Positions 1-8,559 of a stretch of DNA of 57,025 nt are shown piece by piece. A program made the position numbers and the translations under genes. The DNA is from Geodermatophilus africanus (GTDB lineage Bacteria; Actinomycetota; Actinomycetes; Mycobacteriales; Geodermatophilaceae): positions 1 through 57,025 of the forward strand of contig NZ_FNOT01000021.1 in NCBI RefSeq assembly GCF_900107105.1, read 5' to 3'. Under the pieces are notes generated by a model. That model did not search any database and was not told the origin of the DNA. It saw only the letters and a program-made list of their open reading frames with translations. Within the stretch, counting starts at the first letter, position 1. Every line of letters begins with the position of its first letter.

Positions 1-20
1 CAGCAGACGTGGCCCGCGAT
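1..20. repeat. Terminal direct repeat, left copy
   Basis: These 20 bases, beginning CAGCAGACGTGG, are identical to the last 20 bases of the window. A GNAT coding frame continues without interruption from the right end into the left end through this overlap. The simplest reading is a circular molecule whose linearised sequence repeats 20 bases. A tandem duplication of the whole unit would look the same. Confidence 0.9.
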
Positions 21-196
21 CTCGCCGTCGGCCATCGCGATCAGGGACAGAGCGTCGAGATGGCGCCGCTGGCGCGGAGGTCGTCGACGAGCTGTGGCTC
101 GACCGGCGGCTCGCCCTGGTAGTGCGGAGCGAAAGCGTCGGCGTGCACCCGACGGATCGCGGACTCGTCACCGGGCAGCTCACGACGGATCAACAC
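1..196 (-). pseudogene. GNAT acetyltransferase, N-terminal part (continues at 57005)
   Basis: This is the start of a Gcn5-related N-acetyltransferase; the rest of the gene lies at 56680-57025 across the circular join. The GTG at 196-194 opens a frame starting VLIRRELPGDES, preceded by a GAGAGG ribosome site. That is the usual start of small acetyltransferases that move an acetyl group from acetyl-CoA to an unknown amine. Near position 60 the frame breaks. It reads ...RASGAIS and then a stop, while the next frame (skip two bases) continues ALSLIAMADGEIAGH into the join. The lesion may be a consensus error because the downstream frame is well conserved. The substrate cannot be told. Confidence 0.75.
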
Positions 197-314
197 TGTT
201 CTGCCTCTCACTCTGCCGGGCCGCTTCGTCAGCGAGGCCCCTGCGGATCTCGTCCCAGCCGCGTGCCAGGGCGGTGGCGGGCCCCGTCCAGAAGACGAAC
301 ATCAACGGGCGCAT
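180..314 (-). CDS. Small hypothetical protein upstream of the GNAT gene
   Basis: This is an unrecognised 44-residue frame. It starts MRPLMFVFWTGPATAL, with one short hydrophobic stretch followed by a charged tail rich in Arg and Glu. Third codon positions are strongly G/C, like the real genes here. The frame stays open back to an alternative GTG at 356, which would give 58 residues with a basic N-terminus. Its end overlaps the GNAT start by 17 bases, so the two could be co-translated. No family is recognised. It could be chance, given the GC content. Confidence 0.35.
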   Translation of the reverse strand: MRPLMFVFWTGPATALARGWDEIRRGLADEAARQSERQNSVDPS

Positions 315-471
315 GCGCGACCGGACGCCGTTTTTCGCCAGTCGTGCCCGTCGCACCTTGCCGAACGGTCGAGCAGACGCGACTGAGGCCTACCGCCGGG
401 CACCGGACGAGTCAACTCCCGGGGCAGCGCCGCTCAGCGCCCGGACACCGATGTGGACAGCACGGCCGGGC

Positions 472-504
472 AGCTCCCCCGGGCGAACGTCGCCCGGGGG
501 AGCT
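472..504 (-). terminator. Hairpin terminator after the epimerase gene
   Basis: A perfect inverted repeat (AGCTCCCCCGGGCGA and its complement, three-base loop) begins 27 bases past the stop of the minus-strand epimerase gene. There is no clear T run, which is common in high-GC actinobacteria. It probably ends that transcript. Confidence 0.65.
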
Positions 505-530
505 TCGCAGGGCCTTCATGCCGACCGCGG

Positions 531-1340
531 TCAGGAGTCGCACGTCGCCAGACGATCGGCGGGCCGGATCTGCCGGTCCGGGGCCAGCCGCTCGGCGAGG
601 AACTCCTCCCAGCTGCGGCTCCCGATGTCGGCACCGGCCAGGGAGAGGTTGACGCCCGCCCGGTAGGCACGGCCCGCCTTCCCGGGCATCCGCACCGGCA
701 TCATCGGCCGGCGCTTGCCACGTGCCTGCAGGTAGCTGCCGACCAGCTCCCCCATCCCGTACACCTGGGGTCCGGCGAGGTCGGCCACCCGCCCAACCGG
801 GCGACCGAGGGCGAGGTCCACCAGCCGTGCCGCCACCTCCCGGGAGTCCACCGGCTGGAACCGCAGCCCGCCCGGAACCGGCACCACCGGCAGCTTCGCC
901 ATCTTCTCGGCGACGGTCAGCACGAGGTCGTGGAACTGGGCAGCGCGCAGGACGGTCCACGGCAGGCCGGAGCCGGCCACGGCCCGCTCGGCGCCCAGCT
1001 TCGCGCGGAAGTAGCCCAGCGGGACCGTGTCGGCGCCGATGACCGAGATGTACACGAGATGCCGCACCTCGGCGCCTGCCGCCGCTCGCACCAGGTTGCG
1101 GGTGGCGACGTCGTCACCCTTCGGCCCGCCGGCGAGGTGCAGCAGGGTGCTCACTCCTGCCACGGCCCGGTCGATCCCTTCGCCGTCCAGCAGGTCGCCG
1201 GCCACGTACTCGATGCCGTTCCTCGACTCGCGGGGGTGCCGGCTCAGGACCCGTACGTCCCGCCCGGCCGCCCGCAGCAACGGGACGACGTGGCTCCCCA
1301 GCGTTCCGGTGCCGCCGGTGACCAGGATGGGTGCGCTCAT
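531..1340 (-). CDS. NAD(P)-binding epimerase/NmrA-like oxidoreductase, ECF-sigma partner
   Basis: This 269-residue Rossmann-fold protein belongs to the atypical short-chain dehydrogenase group (NmrA/epimerase-like). The N-terminus MSAPILVTGGTGTLGSH carries the GxxGxxG dinucleotide loop at residues 9-15. The region around HLVYISVIGAD corresponds to the strand before the catalytic serine/tyrosine area, and the C-terminal half is less conserved. The ATG at 1340 is chosen because GGAGG sits six bases upstream; a longer frame has no ribosome site. It is divergent from a SnoaL-tailed ECF sigma factor. ECF41 sigma factors are known to be paired with a carboxymuconolactone decarboxylase, oxidoreductase or epimerase gene, so this is probably the target of that sigma factor. 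The substrate is unknown. Confidence 0.8.
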   Translation of the reverse strand: MSAPILVTGGTGTLGSHVVPLLRAAGRDVRVLSRHPRESRNGIEYVAGDLLDGEGIDRAVAGVSTLLHLAGGPKGDDVATRNLVRAAAGAEVRHLVYISVIGADTVPLGYFRAKLGAERAVAGSGLPWTVLRAAQFHDLVLTVAEKMAKLPVVPVPGGLRFQPVDSREVAARLVDLALGRPVGRVADLAGPQVYGMGELVGSYLQARGKRRPMMPVRMPGKAGRAYRAGVNLSLAGADIGSRSWEEFLAERLAPDRQIRPADRLATCDS

Positions 1341-1380
1341 GGTTCCTCCGTGTTCGTCCACTTCGGGAGTCCGTCCTCCC

Positions 1381-1419
1381 TGTCACGACCACGCGTCCTC
1401 GCGGGTCACTTCTGTGACA
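1381..1419. promoter_or_regulatory. Divergent ECF41-type promoter boxes
   Basis: Two TGTCACA-like boxes face away from each other in the 105-base gap between the epimerase and sigma-factor genes. On the plus strand TGTCACG (1381-1387) is followed after 16 bases by GGTC (1404-1407). On the minus strand TGTCACA (1419-1413) is followed after 17 bases by a CG-rich -10-like element. ECF41 sigma factors are known to use TGTCACA about 16 bases before CGTC. Both genes may therefore be transcribed by the encoded sigma factor; the -10 matches are imperfect. Confidence 0.5.
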
Positions 1420-1445
1420 CCCGACGAGAGAGGAACGTGACAGCG

Positions 1446-2330
1446 ATGGACGACCGCGAGTGGCTGACCGAGCGCTTCGAGGCGCACCGGCCGCGGCTGC
1501 GAGCCGTGGCCTATCGGATGCTCGGGTCGCTGAGCGAGGCCGAGGACGCCCTGCAGGACAGCTGGCTACGCCTCGACCGCGCCGACACCGGCAACGTGCA
1601 GAACCTCGAGGCGTGGCTGACCACGGTGGTGGCGCGGGTGTGCCTGAACAAGCTCCGCTCCCGCGAGCAGCGACGCGAGGTGCCGCTCGACCTCCACGTG
1701 CCCGACCCGATCGTCAGCCCGGAGTCCGGCCTCGATCCTCAGAACGAGGTGCTGCTGGCCGACTCGGTCGGGCTGGCGCTGCAGGTGGTGCTCGACACCT
1801 TGACCCCCACCGAACGGCTGGCCTTCGTGCTGCACGACATGTTCGCGGTGCCGTTCGAAGAGATCGCCCTGATGATCGAGCGGTCCCCGGTGGCGGCCCG
1901 GCAGCTGGCCAGCCGCGGGCGCCGCCGGGTCCGGGGGCAGGCGCCGGCACCCGACCCGGATCTCCCCCGCCAGCGCCGCGTCGTCGACGCCTTCTTCGCC
2001 GCCGCCCGCGACGGCGACTTCGAGGCCCTCGTGGCCGTTCTCGACCCCGACGTCGTGCTCCGGTCCGACGCTGGGCGCGGCCCCGCCCGCCTCACCACCC
2101 TCATCACCGGCGCCCGGGCCGTGGCCGAGCAGGCGGTCACCTTCGGCCGGCTCTCCCCGTTCGCCCGGCCCGCGCTGGTCAACGGGACTCCAGGGGTCGT
2201 CGTCACGGCGCACGGCCGGCCGTTGTCGGTCATGGCCTTCACCGTGAGCGGCGGGAGGATCGTCGCGATCGACGTGCTCGCTGACCGGGACCGACTGGAA
2301 GGGCTGGAGATGGACGCCTTCGACGACTGA
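1446..2330 (+). CDS. ECF RNA polymerase sigma factor with SnoaL-like tail (ECF41/SigJ type)
   Basis: This 294-residue protein redirects RNA polymerase to stress promoters. Sigma region 2 lies at about residues 10-75 (AYRMLGSLSEAEDALQDSWL), region 4 at about 105-165, and a SnoaL-like domain fills the last 120 residues. In this family the tail acts as a built-in regulator in place of an anti-sigma factor. ECF41 members usually have WLPEP between regions 2 and 4; here the linker reads LDLHVPDP, so that motif is degenerate. The SnoaL motif NGTPG near residue 240 is kept. The ATG at 1446 follows AGAGAGGA; a GTG nine bases upstream is in frame but too close to the ribosome site. The divergent epimerase is the likely target. 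Confidence 0.85.
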   Translation: MDDREWLTERFEAHRPRLRAVAYRMLGSLSEAEDALQDSWLRLDRADTGNVQNLEAWLTTVVARVCLNKLRSREQRREVPLDLHVPDPIVSPESGLDPQNEVLLADSVGLALQVVLDTLTPTERLAFVLHDMFAVPFEEIALMIERSPVAARQLASRGRRRVRGQAPAPDPDLPRQRRVVDAFFAAARDGDFEALVAVLDPDVVLRSDAGRGPARLTTLITGARAVAEQAVTFGRLSPFARPALVNGTPGVVVTAHGRPLSVMAFTVSGGRIVAIDVLADRDRLEGLEMDAFDD

Positions 2331-3540
2331 ATGCGATGAAGACGGGGGCCTCCCCCCGGATCACGCTTGCGGTGAGAGCCGGCGAGCGGAACGGAAGGAG
2401 GCCCGGTCCTCATGTTGCACGTTGGGTTGGACCTGAGCAGGACTCGGCTGGATGTGCATGTCATGGACGAGGCGGGCGCGCCGCTGGCGGTGACCACCGC
2501 GGCGCCGGACGCCGGTGGGCTGGCCTCGCTGGCCCACCGCGTCGACGAGCTCGGTGGGCCGGTGGCGGCGGCGATCGAGTCGATGAACGGCGCCCGCTTC
2601 GTCCATGACCCGCTCGAGCTGCGCGGCTGGGCGGTGGAGATCGCCGACGCGGGGCTTGGTCAAGGGCTTTTGCGCCGTTGGCCTGCAAGACCGACAGGAT
2701 CGACGCGTGGGTGCCGGCCGAGCTGTCCCGCCGCGATCTGGTGCCGGCGATCTGGCTGCCGGACCCAGCGGTGCGCGCCGAGCGGGAGCGGGCCCGGTGG
2801 CGGCTGCACCTGGTGCGTCACCGCACCGCGCTGAAGAACCGCATTCCCGCCACCCTGCTGACGTTCGGCCATCCCTGCCCGGTCTCGGACCTGTTCGGCG
2901 CCGCCGGCCGGCGGCTGCTGGACAGTCTGCAGCTGCCCGAGCCGTGGGCGGCCGATGTGGCCGTGGCGCTCGAGCTGATCGACCTCCTGGACGGGCAGAT
3001 CGACGACTGCGAGGCCGCGCTGCGCATCTTCGGCGCCGATCATCGGTATGTGCCGTTGCTGATGAGCGCGCCCGGGATCGGGTGGGTGCTCGGCTACACC
3101 ATCGCCGCCGAGATCGGCGAGATCGGCCGGGGTTCTCCACGCCGAAGAAGCTGGTCGGCTACACCGGGCTGTGCCCGGCGGTGGATCAGCCCGGCGGGCA
3201 TGACTGGCGCGGGGAGCTGGCCAGGAACGGCCCGAAGTACCTGCGCTGGGCGCTGATCGAGGCGGCCACCCACGCCGCCCGCCACCCGGTCTACGCCGAG
3301 CGCTACCAGCGCACCCAGACCCGCCTCGGTACGCAGCGCGAAGCGAAGGTCGCCCGCGTCGACATCGCCCGCAAGCTCGCCGAGGCCACCTGGTGGATGC
3401 TCACCACGAGAAGGCCCTTCGCTCCGGCAGGCGCCCCGCATTGCGCTCTGGCCGCATGGACGGCCCTCGACTGAGATGCGCCACCGGAGCGAAGTCCCTC
3501 CCATCCGGCCTGGTCCTCCCGACGAGGAGGCGATAGCGAG
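2331..3540 (+). mobile_element. IS110-family insertion sequence, approximate limits
   Basis: This element contains an IS110-type transposase (DEDD plus Tnp20 regions) with short flanking non-coding ends. IS110 elements have no classical terminal inverted repeats, and one non-coding end normally gives rise to the bridge RNA that pairs with target and donor. The exact ends cannot be fixed here. An 11-bp inverted repeat (CTTCGCTCCGG at 3417-3427 and its complement at 3484-3494) brackets the transposase stop and could fold in the transcript. The transposase is broken, so this copy is probably not active by itself. Confidence 0.6.
2412..3474 (+). pseudogene. IS110-family transposase, frameshifted
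   Basis: The gene would encode a DEDD/RuvC-like recombinase of about 350 residues. The start MLHVGLDLSRTRLDVHV, with its catalytic Asp, is in one frame behind GGAAGGAGG. Near 2660 the match jumps to a second frame (ACKTDRIDAWVPAELSRRD to ALRIFGADH...IGEIGR). Near 3130 it jumps to a third frame (STPKKLVGYTGLCPAV to DIARKLAEATWWML), which holds the Tnp20 region with the Ser-containing end typical of IS110. At least two single-base losses are needed. Either the copy is dead or these are consensus errors. Confidence 0.85.
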
Positions 3541-3998
3541 ATGAGCCCGGCTCCCGCCGACCCGAGCGGGCCCCACCCACGCGCGCAACGCCGATCCCTC
3601 CCCGTCGGCGGCGCAGCGATGCTGCCGCCGGTTCGCCCCGCCTCCAGGTCGTTCGTCCTCGCCGCTGCGCGGCTGCGGGCGCTCCACCTGGACCCGCTTC
3701 TCACCGACGGCAATCAACCCTTGCCGCGAACGGGAACGGATGCACCAAGAACCCCGCTTGACCCCGGCCCCCGTCTTCATAGGGAGCGCACCCAGCCACT
3801 CCACGGGTCGTAAGCTCGCTCGACCACCTGGCTCTGTCGACTCGACAGGCGTGTGCGCATGTAGCGTGTCGCCCCTCGGACACAGTCCACCCTGGCGTTC
3901 CTGTAGGTCAGGAACTTGGGGTGGCTCCCTCTGGGGGCCAGGTGAGAGCGGGCCTCTGATGCCGCCGCGATACTCGGCGGCGCCTGGCGCTATCAGCG
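3495..3998. other. Gene-free stretch between the IS and the recombinase remnant
   Basis: No convincing gene is visible on either strand; the open frames are compositional. It holds one copy of a 33-bp repeat (3851-3883) and a small GCCGCCG/CGGCGGC hairpin near 3962-3983, just past the end of the recombinase remnant. Confidence 0.5.
3851..3883 (-). repeat. 33-bp intergenic repeat, copy 1
   Basis: The element runs from GTGTGCGCATGTA to CTCGGACAC. Copy 2 (16881-16913) differs at one base, and copy 3 (36709-36737) is more diverged. One side contains a GTGTC...GACAC hairpin. Read on the minus strand the second half contains ATGCGCACACG, a possible tiny start (MRTR). This copy follows the end of a decayed tyrosine recombinase gene. 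Its role is unknown. Confidence 0.6.
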
Positions 3999-4190
3999 TC
4001 ACCGTTGTTGAGCAGCACGGCTAAACGGTCCGCCGCCTGGCGACCCACACCGGGGTGGGGCTGCTGGTGGACGGTGAGCGTCATCATCGCGTTGGCGTGG
4101 CCGAGCGGCTCGGAGGCCACCTTGACTGGCTCGCAGGCTGCCAGCAGCAAGCCGCACCGGTGTGCCGCAGGTCGGGCAGCCAGCTCACCG
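3999..4190 (-). pseudogene. Tyrosine recombinase (integrase) C-terminal remnant
   Basis: Reading the minus strand, DLRHTG (the HxxR box) lies in one frame and LLLAACEPVKVASEPLGHAN follows in the next, a recognisable phage-integrase catalytic end. Where active relatives have the nucleophilic Tyr (TVYQHVHPGMG), this copy reads TVHQQPHPGVG, so the tyrosine is replaced by histidine. The N-terminal half is gone. It is an inactive fossil showing that an integrated element once ended here. Confidence 0.75.
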
Positions 4191-4442
4191 GTGGCTGGTG
4201 CTCCCCCAACGCCCCGCGCGCGCCTGAAGCACATCGGCTTCGCACTGCTCGCTGTGCTGTGACTGGCCTTCGCCGTCACCGCCTTCGGCCTCCCGACGCC
4301 GGGTCGCGGCCCGTGTCCGCTGACCTTCCGGTGGCTTCCCGAGGCGGTTCCCCCGGACTGTCGCGCCTCGTCGCGAACCGCCCACCGGGATCTGTCCGGC
4401 GAGCCCGGGGGCTGGCAGTATCGGTGCCTGTCAGGAGGCGTC

Positions 4443-6716
4443 GTGACCGGACCACCGAGTTCGCCACTGCTGTCGGTGAAGCACGCGGTCCCACCTCCAC
4501 GACCCGCGGCAGTGCGCCGGAAGCGGCTGCACGACGGGCTCCGCGCCGCCCGGGAAGCACGGCTGTGCGCCGTCGTGGCCCCCGCCGGCTGGGGCAAGAC
4601 GACGCTTCTGGCGCAGTGGGCGAGGGAGCCCGAGCAGCGGCTGTGCACGGCGTGGGTGTCGCTCGACCGGTCGGACGACGAGCCGGTCCGGTTCTGGGCC
4701 TATGCACTGACGGCGCTGTCCGCGCTAGACGCGACGGTGAGCGCGAGGGCGCTGGCCGCACTATCCGCTCCCGCGGTGGATCCGGTGACCGTCGCGGTGC
4801 CCACGCTGCTGAACGACCTGGCCGCCATCTCGGCCCAGTACGTGCTCGTCCTGGACGACGTCCACGTCCTGCACGACCGCCAGGTCTGGGAGGGGCTCGA
4901 GTTCCTGCTCGAGTACCTGCCGCCGTCCCTGCGTGTGGTGATGGCCGGGCGAGCCGACCCGGCACTGCCCCTGGCCCGGCTGCGGGCACGCGGTCAGCTC
5001 GCCGAGATCCGGGCGGACGACCTGCGCTTCACCCTCGAGGAGTCCGCCGACCTGTTCGCCGCGGTCGGCGGATCCCGGTTGCCGCCGGCCTCGGCGGCGC
5101 AGCTGTGGGAACGCACCGAGGGCTGGGCGGCCGGGCTGCAGCTCGCCGCGCTCTCCGTCCGGGGCTCCGGCGAGCCGGAGGCCGCGGTGTCCCGGCTCCG
5201 CGGCGACGACCGCCATATCCTAGACTATCTGGCGACCGAGGTCCTGGACCGCCTGGACCCGGCGCAGCTCGATCTGCTCGTCCGGATGTCCGTCCTGAGG
5301 CGGCTGTCGGGTCCACTCTGCGACGCCGTGCTCGGGCGGAGCGGCTCGGCCGGGATCCTGCGGAACCTCGAACAGGCAAGCCTCTTCGTCGCGGCGCTCG
5401 ACCCGGCTCGTCGGTGGTACCGGTGCCACAGCCTCCTGCGCGACGTACTGCGCCGGGAGCTGGAGGCCACCGATCCCGACGCCGTGCCGTTGCTGCTGGG
5501 TCGGGCGGCCGACTGGTACGCGGCGGAGGGCCGGACGGACGAGGCCGTCCGGCTGCTGATCGCCGCAAGGGACATCGCCCGGGCGATGGCGCTGCTGCGG
5601 TCGTCGCAGGCGTGGTTCTTCGAGTCCGGTGCCGCGGCCGTCTACCTGCGGCTGGGTGAGGAGGCGGTCGCGGCGGGAGGGCCCCCGGACGCCGAGGTGT
5701 ACGTGATGCTCGCGTACGCCGCCGTGCTCAGCGGTCGGTTCGACCGCGTGCGCCACTGGTGCGACGCTGCCGACCCCTTCGTGGGGGACCGGACGCCGCC
5801 CGTCGACGGATGGCGGAGCGCCCGCGCCCTGCTGCTGACGATGCGGGCCGCCTACGGGCACGAGGAGGGCGACCGGTCCTCCGCCGACCTCGTCGAGGGC
5901 GCTCGCGCCGTGCAGCTCGAGGCCGATGCCGGGCGACCCGGCTACGTCCTCGCGCGTGCGGCGCTGGCGAGCGCGTACATGCGGGCCGGACGTTACGAGG
6001 ACGCGGTCGCCCTGCTGACCGATGCGTGGCAGCGACCCTCGCGCGCGCTGCTGCCGACCCCAGCGCTGCTGCAGACCGCCGGCCTCGTGGCCCTGAACCG
6101 CCTCCAGGTGGGCGATGTCGAGGTGGCGAAGGAGGTCTGCGACGAGGTGTCGGCCACCGCCGACGCCGTGGAGGGCGCGTGGGGGGAGGCCGCCGCCTCG
6201 TCGGTCACCTGGCTCCGGCTCGTCCAGGGCCGCCTCGCGCGTTCCCGTGGGGACCTGATCCTCGCGCGGAGCCGGCTGCGCGGCGCGGTCCGGCTCGCCG
6301 ACGTCTGGGGGCGGGACCTGGAACTGGTCCGGGCGCTGAGCAGCCTGGCCGAGGTGGAGCTCGCGGCCGGCGACCGCCGAGGCGCGCGCGAGGCGGCCAC
6401 CCGCGCTCGCGAGGTTGCCGACGCGGCGCCGATCCGGCCGCTGGCGGCGGCGGAGCTGCAGGCTGTCGAGACACGGCTCGGCCGAGGCGCCGTGCGGGCC
6501 GCACGGCGCCTCGGCCGCCTCCACGAGGACCTCACCGACCGGGAGCTGTCGGTGCTGCAGGCGTTGTCCGGACCGGCCACCCAGCGCGATATCAGCGCTG
6601 CGTTGTTCCTGTCCGTCAACACCGTGAAGGGCTACACCAAGAGCCTCTACCGCAAGCTCGGCACCTCATCCCGCCGCGACGCGGTCGAGCGGGGCAGGGC
6701 GCTCGGCCTGGTCTGA
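4443..6716 (+). CDS. LAL/MalT-type ATP-binding LuxR transcription activator
   Basis: This 757-residue signal-transducing ATPase activator has an N-terminal NTPase domain with Walker A PAGWGKTT (residues 48-55) and Walker B YVLVLDDV (133-140). A winged-helix/arm region containing RTEGWAAGLQ follows, then a long helical TPR-like sensor region (about 330-680) and a C-terminal LuxR helix-turn-helix (DLTDRELSVLQALSG...FLSVNTVKGYTKSLYRKLG). Such proteins bind ATP and an inducer, oligomerise and activate target operons. The GTG start at 4443 is preceded by CAGGAGG. The inducer is unknown. Its 3' end overlaps that of the convergent nitrilase-like gene by 51 bases. Confidence 0.88.
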   Translation: MTGPPSSPLLSVKHAVPPPRPAAVRRKRLHDGLRAAREARLCAVVAPAGWGKTTLLAQWAREPEQRLCTAWVSLDRSDDEPVRFWAYALTALSALDATVSARALAALSAPAVDPVTVAVPTLLNDLAAISAQYVLVLDDVHVLHDRQVWEGLEFLLEYLPPSLRVVMAGRADPALPLARLRARGQLAEIRADDLRFTLEESADLFAAVGGSRLPPASAAQLWERTEGWAAGLQLAALSVRGSGEPEAAVSRLRGDDRHILDYLATEVLDRLDPAQLDLLVRMSVLRRLSGPLCDAVLGRSGSAGILRNLEQASLFVAALDPARRWYRCHSLLRDVLRRELEATDPDAVPLLLGRAADWYAAEGRTDEAVRLLIAARDIARAMALLRSSQAWFFESGAAAVYLRLGEEAVAAGGPPDAEVYVMLAYAAVLSGRFDRVRHWCDAADPFVGDRTPPVDGWRSARALLLTMRAAYGHEEGDRSSADLVEGARAVQLEADAGRPGYVLARAALASAYMRAGRYEDAVALLTDAWQRPSRALLPTPALLQTAGLVALNRLQVGDVEVAKEVCDEVSATADAVEGAWGEAAASSVTWLRLVQGRLARSRGDLILARSRLRGAVRLADVWGRDLELVRALSSLAEVELAAGDRRGAREAATRAREVADAAPIRPLAAAELQAVETRLGRGAVRAARRLGRLHEDLTDRELSVLQALSGPATQRDISAALFLSVNTVKGYTKSLYRKLGTSSRRDAVERGRALGLV

Positions 6717-8327
6717 GCCGGTCGCCACGGCAGCCGCAGCCTCGCCCTGGCGCCGCCGGGAGCGCCAGCCCGCCCCGGTCAGGACGAGCAGGCCGAGGGC
6801 ACTGGCGAAGGCGACGGTGTCGCCCGAGCGGGCGTACCAGGTGGTCGAACCCTGAGTCGGCACGGACACCACGAGCGTCTGCTCGGTGGCGGTGAAGTAG
6901 TCGGCCTTGTGGCCGAGCAGGCGGCCCTGCGCGTCGGTGGCCAACGAGATCCCCTGGCGCGTCGGACGGATCAGTGCGACGCCGTTCTCGACGGCCCGGA
7001 AGGGTGCCTGCTGGGCGTGCCACGCCGAGATGCTGCGCCAGTCGCTGGACGGCACCAGCAGGATGTCCACCCCGGCCCGCCCCGCCTGGCGGACCAGCCC
7101 GGGAAAGAAGTCGTCCTGGCAGATGATCGTGGCCAGCCGGCCGTGGGGCGTGTCGACCGTCGGGACGACGCCGGGGCCGGCCTCGTGCCCGTCACCGGGC
7201 GTCGGCCTGGCCTTCAGATAGTCCCAGACGACCGCGCCGCTCGGATCCAGCAGAACGGCGTGGTTCTCGTTGACCGCTGCGCCGTCCGCTCCGTCGCCGG
7301 CGTCGGCCAGCTGGACGATCATCGAGACCTGGAGGTACACCTCGTGCTCCCGCGCCAGGTCAGCCGCGCGCGCCACGACGGCGGCTTGGTCCTCCTCGAG
7401 CGTGCGCGCTGCGGCCTCGGACCACGCGATGATCTCCGCGCCGGCCTCGGCCTCGCGCTCGGAGCGCTCGAACAGCTCGTCCAGCACGGGTCGGAAGTAC
7501 TCGTCCCGGACAGCGGCGCGCTGGGCTGGATCCCCAGGGGTCAGCGGCGGAGCCGCGTAGGCCTGGTCGGACAGCCGCCGATCGGGGGCGAGGGCGGCCA
7601 CCCGCACCGTGTCGGCTGCCGGCGCGGCGAACGCCAGCTGCGCCCCACCGGAGAGCAGAGCCGCAGCCAGCGTCGCGACGAACACCACGGTCGGAGCCCG
7701 GTGCCGTGAGCCGTCCCGACCACGCTCCCAGACCTCGTTCACGACCGGCGCCAGCCAGCTGATCAGGAATGTCAGACCCCAGATCCCGGTGACGGACACC
7801 AGTTGCAACAGCGGAAGGCCGGCGTACTGGGAGTAGGCCGTGCTGCCGGCGGTGCCGTAGGCGCTGGTCATCGCTCCGACGAAGTCCGCGGTCGTCACGG
7901 CTGCCGGGAAGACCAACGTGCGCGGCAGGCCGGTCAACCTCGGGGCCAGGAGTCGGTCGACCGCGAAGGGCACCGCGCCACCCAGGCCGAGGAGGGCGAC
8001 GAAGGCGTAGTACTCGATACCGGTCTCGACGGGGAAGAATTCGTCTCGCAGGGCCACCAGCAGCGCCAGGGACGTCGCGACGGTGACGACGAAGAGCCCG
8101 GTCGAGGGCCGCTGGCTGCGCGTGAAACGCATCAGGAATACGGGCGCCACCCACGCCGCCAGGGGCACCAGGGTCTGCATGTTCGCGAAGGGCAGCAGTC
8201 CCGCACCCAGGAGCAGCCACACCCACGGCCGCCTGACGACCGGGGCCGGTGGAAGCGCTGGGCGCGTTCCGTCCCGGGCCGCCGTACCGGCGGACGTGGC
8301 GACCGCTTCACCGCTGATCGTGGACAT
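6666..8327 (-). CDS. Nitrilase-superfamily membrane protein, apolipoprotein N-acyltransferase-like
   Basis: This 553-residue integral membrane protein has six N-terminal hydrophobic segments (about residues 33-245), an extracytoplasmic carbon-nitrogen hydrolase domain, and a final membrane segment near residue 515. The catalytic triad is visible: Glu in IIAWSEAAA, Lys in VWDYLKARP and Cys in TIICQDDFFP. The architecture is that of Lnt, which N-acylates lipoproteins, but many actinobacteria carry several such proteins and the substrate here is uncertain. The start overlaps the end of the upstream 83-residue gene by 20 bases, so the two are probably translated together. The 3' end overlaps the convergent LuxR gene. 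Confidence 0.8.
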   Translation of the reverse strand: MSTISGEAVATSAGTAARDGTRPALPPAPVVRRPWVWLLLGAGLLPFANMQTLVPLAAWVAPVFLMRFTRSQRPSTGLFVVTVATSLALLVALRDEFFPVETGIEYYAFVALLGLGGAVPFAVDRLLAPRLTGLPRTLVFPAAVTTADFVGAMTSAYGTAGSTAYSQYAGLPLLQLVSVTGIWGLTFLISWLAPVVNEVWERGRDGSRHRAPTVVFVATLAAALLSGGAQLAFAAPAADTVRVAALAPDRRLSDQAYAAPPLTPGDPAQRAAVRDEYFRPVLDELFERSEREAEAGAEIIAWSEAAARTLEEDQAAVVARAADLAREHEVYLQVSMIVQLADAGDGADGAAVNENHAVLLDPSGAVVWDYLKARPTPGDGHEAGPGVVPTVDTPHGRLATIICQDDFFPGLVRQAGRAGVDILLVPSSDWRSISAWHAQQAPFRAVENGVALIRPTRQGISLATDAQGRLLGHKADYFTATEQTLVVSVPTQGSTTWYARSGDTVAFASALGLLVLTGAGWRSRRRQGEAAAAVATGSDQAERPAPLDRVAAG

Positions 8328-8559
8328 GTCGACTCCTCTCGCTGCTGCTGCGGATCACGGCGACGAGGAGGACCCCGGCACCGACGTCCCAGACCTGGGT
8401 CAGAAGCGCCCTCAGTGCGGCCTGGTCGGGAAGCGAGCAACCGATCACCGTCCCGGCCGGCCCCGCGGAGACGCGGGCGTCGTCGAAGCGAGCCCGCACC
8501 ATCCCGATGACCGCCGACGGCATCGGGTCGGTGACTACCAGGCAGTACGTCGATCCCAC
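8308..8559 (-). CDS. Small conserved-looking hypothetical protein (83 aa)
   Basis: This is a short soluble alpha/beta protein starting VGSTYCLVVTDPMPSAVIG and containing CSLPDQAALRALLTQVWDVGAG. Similar short proteins accompany stress genes in actinobacteria, but I cannot name a family. The GTG at 8559 is chosen because AGGAGG lies six bases upstream; a longer frame to 8829 has no ribosome site and a low-complexity Arg/Pro-rich translation. It overlaps the Lnt-like gene by 20 bases, so the two form an operon. Function unknown. Confidence 0.55.
   Translation of the reverse strand: MGSTYCLVVTDPMPSAVIGMVRARFDDARVSAGPAGTVIGCSLPDQAALRALLTQVWDVGAGVLLVAVIRSSSERSRHVHDQR

Noticed and set aside
453..1445. 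Upstream extension of the sigma-factor frame by about 330 codons
   Set aside because: The extension is antisense to the epimerase gene and Pro/Arg-rich; the sigma domain begins at 1446 behind a ribosome site.
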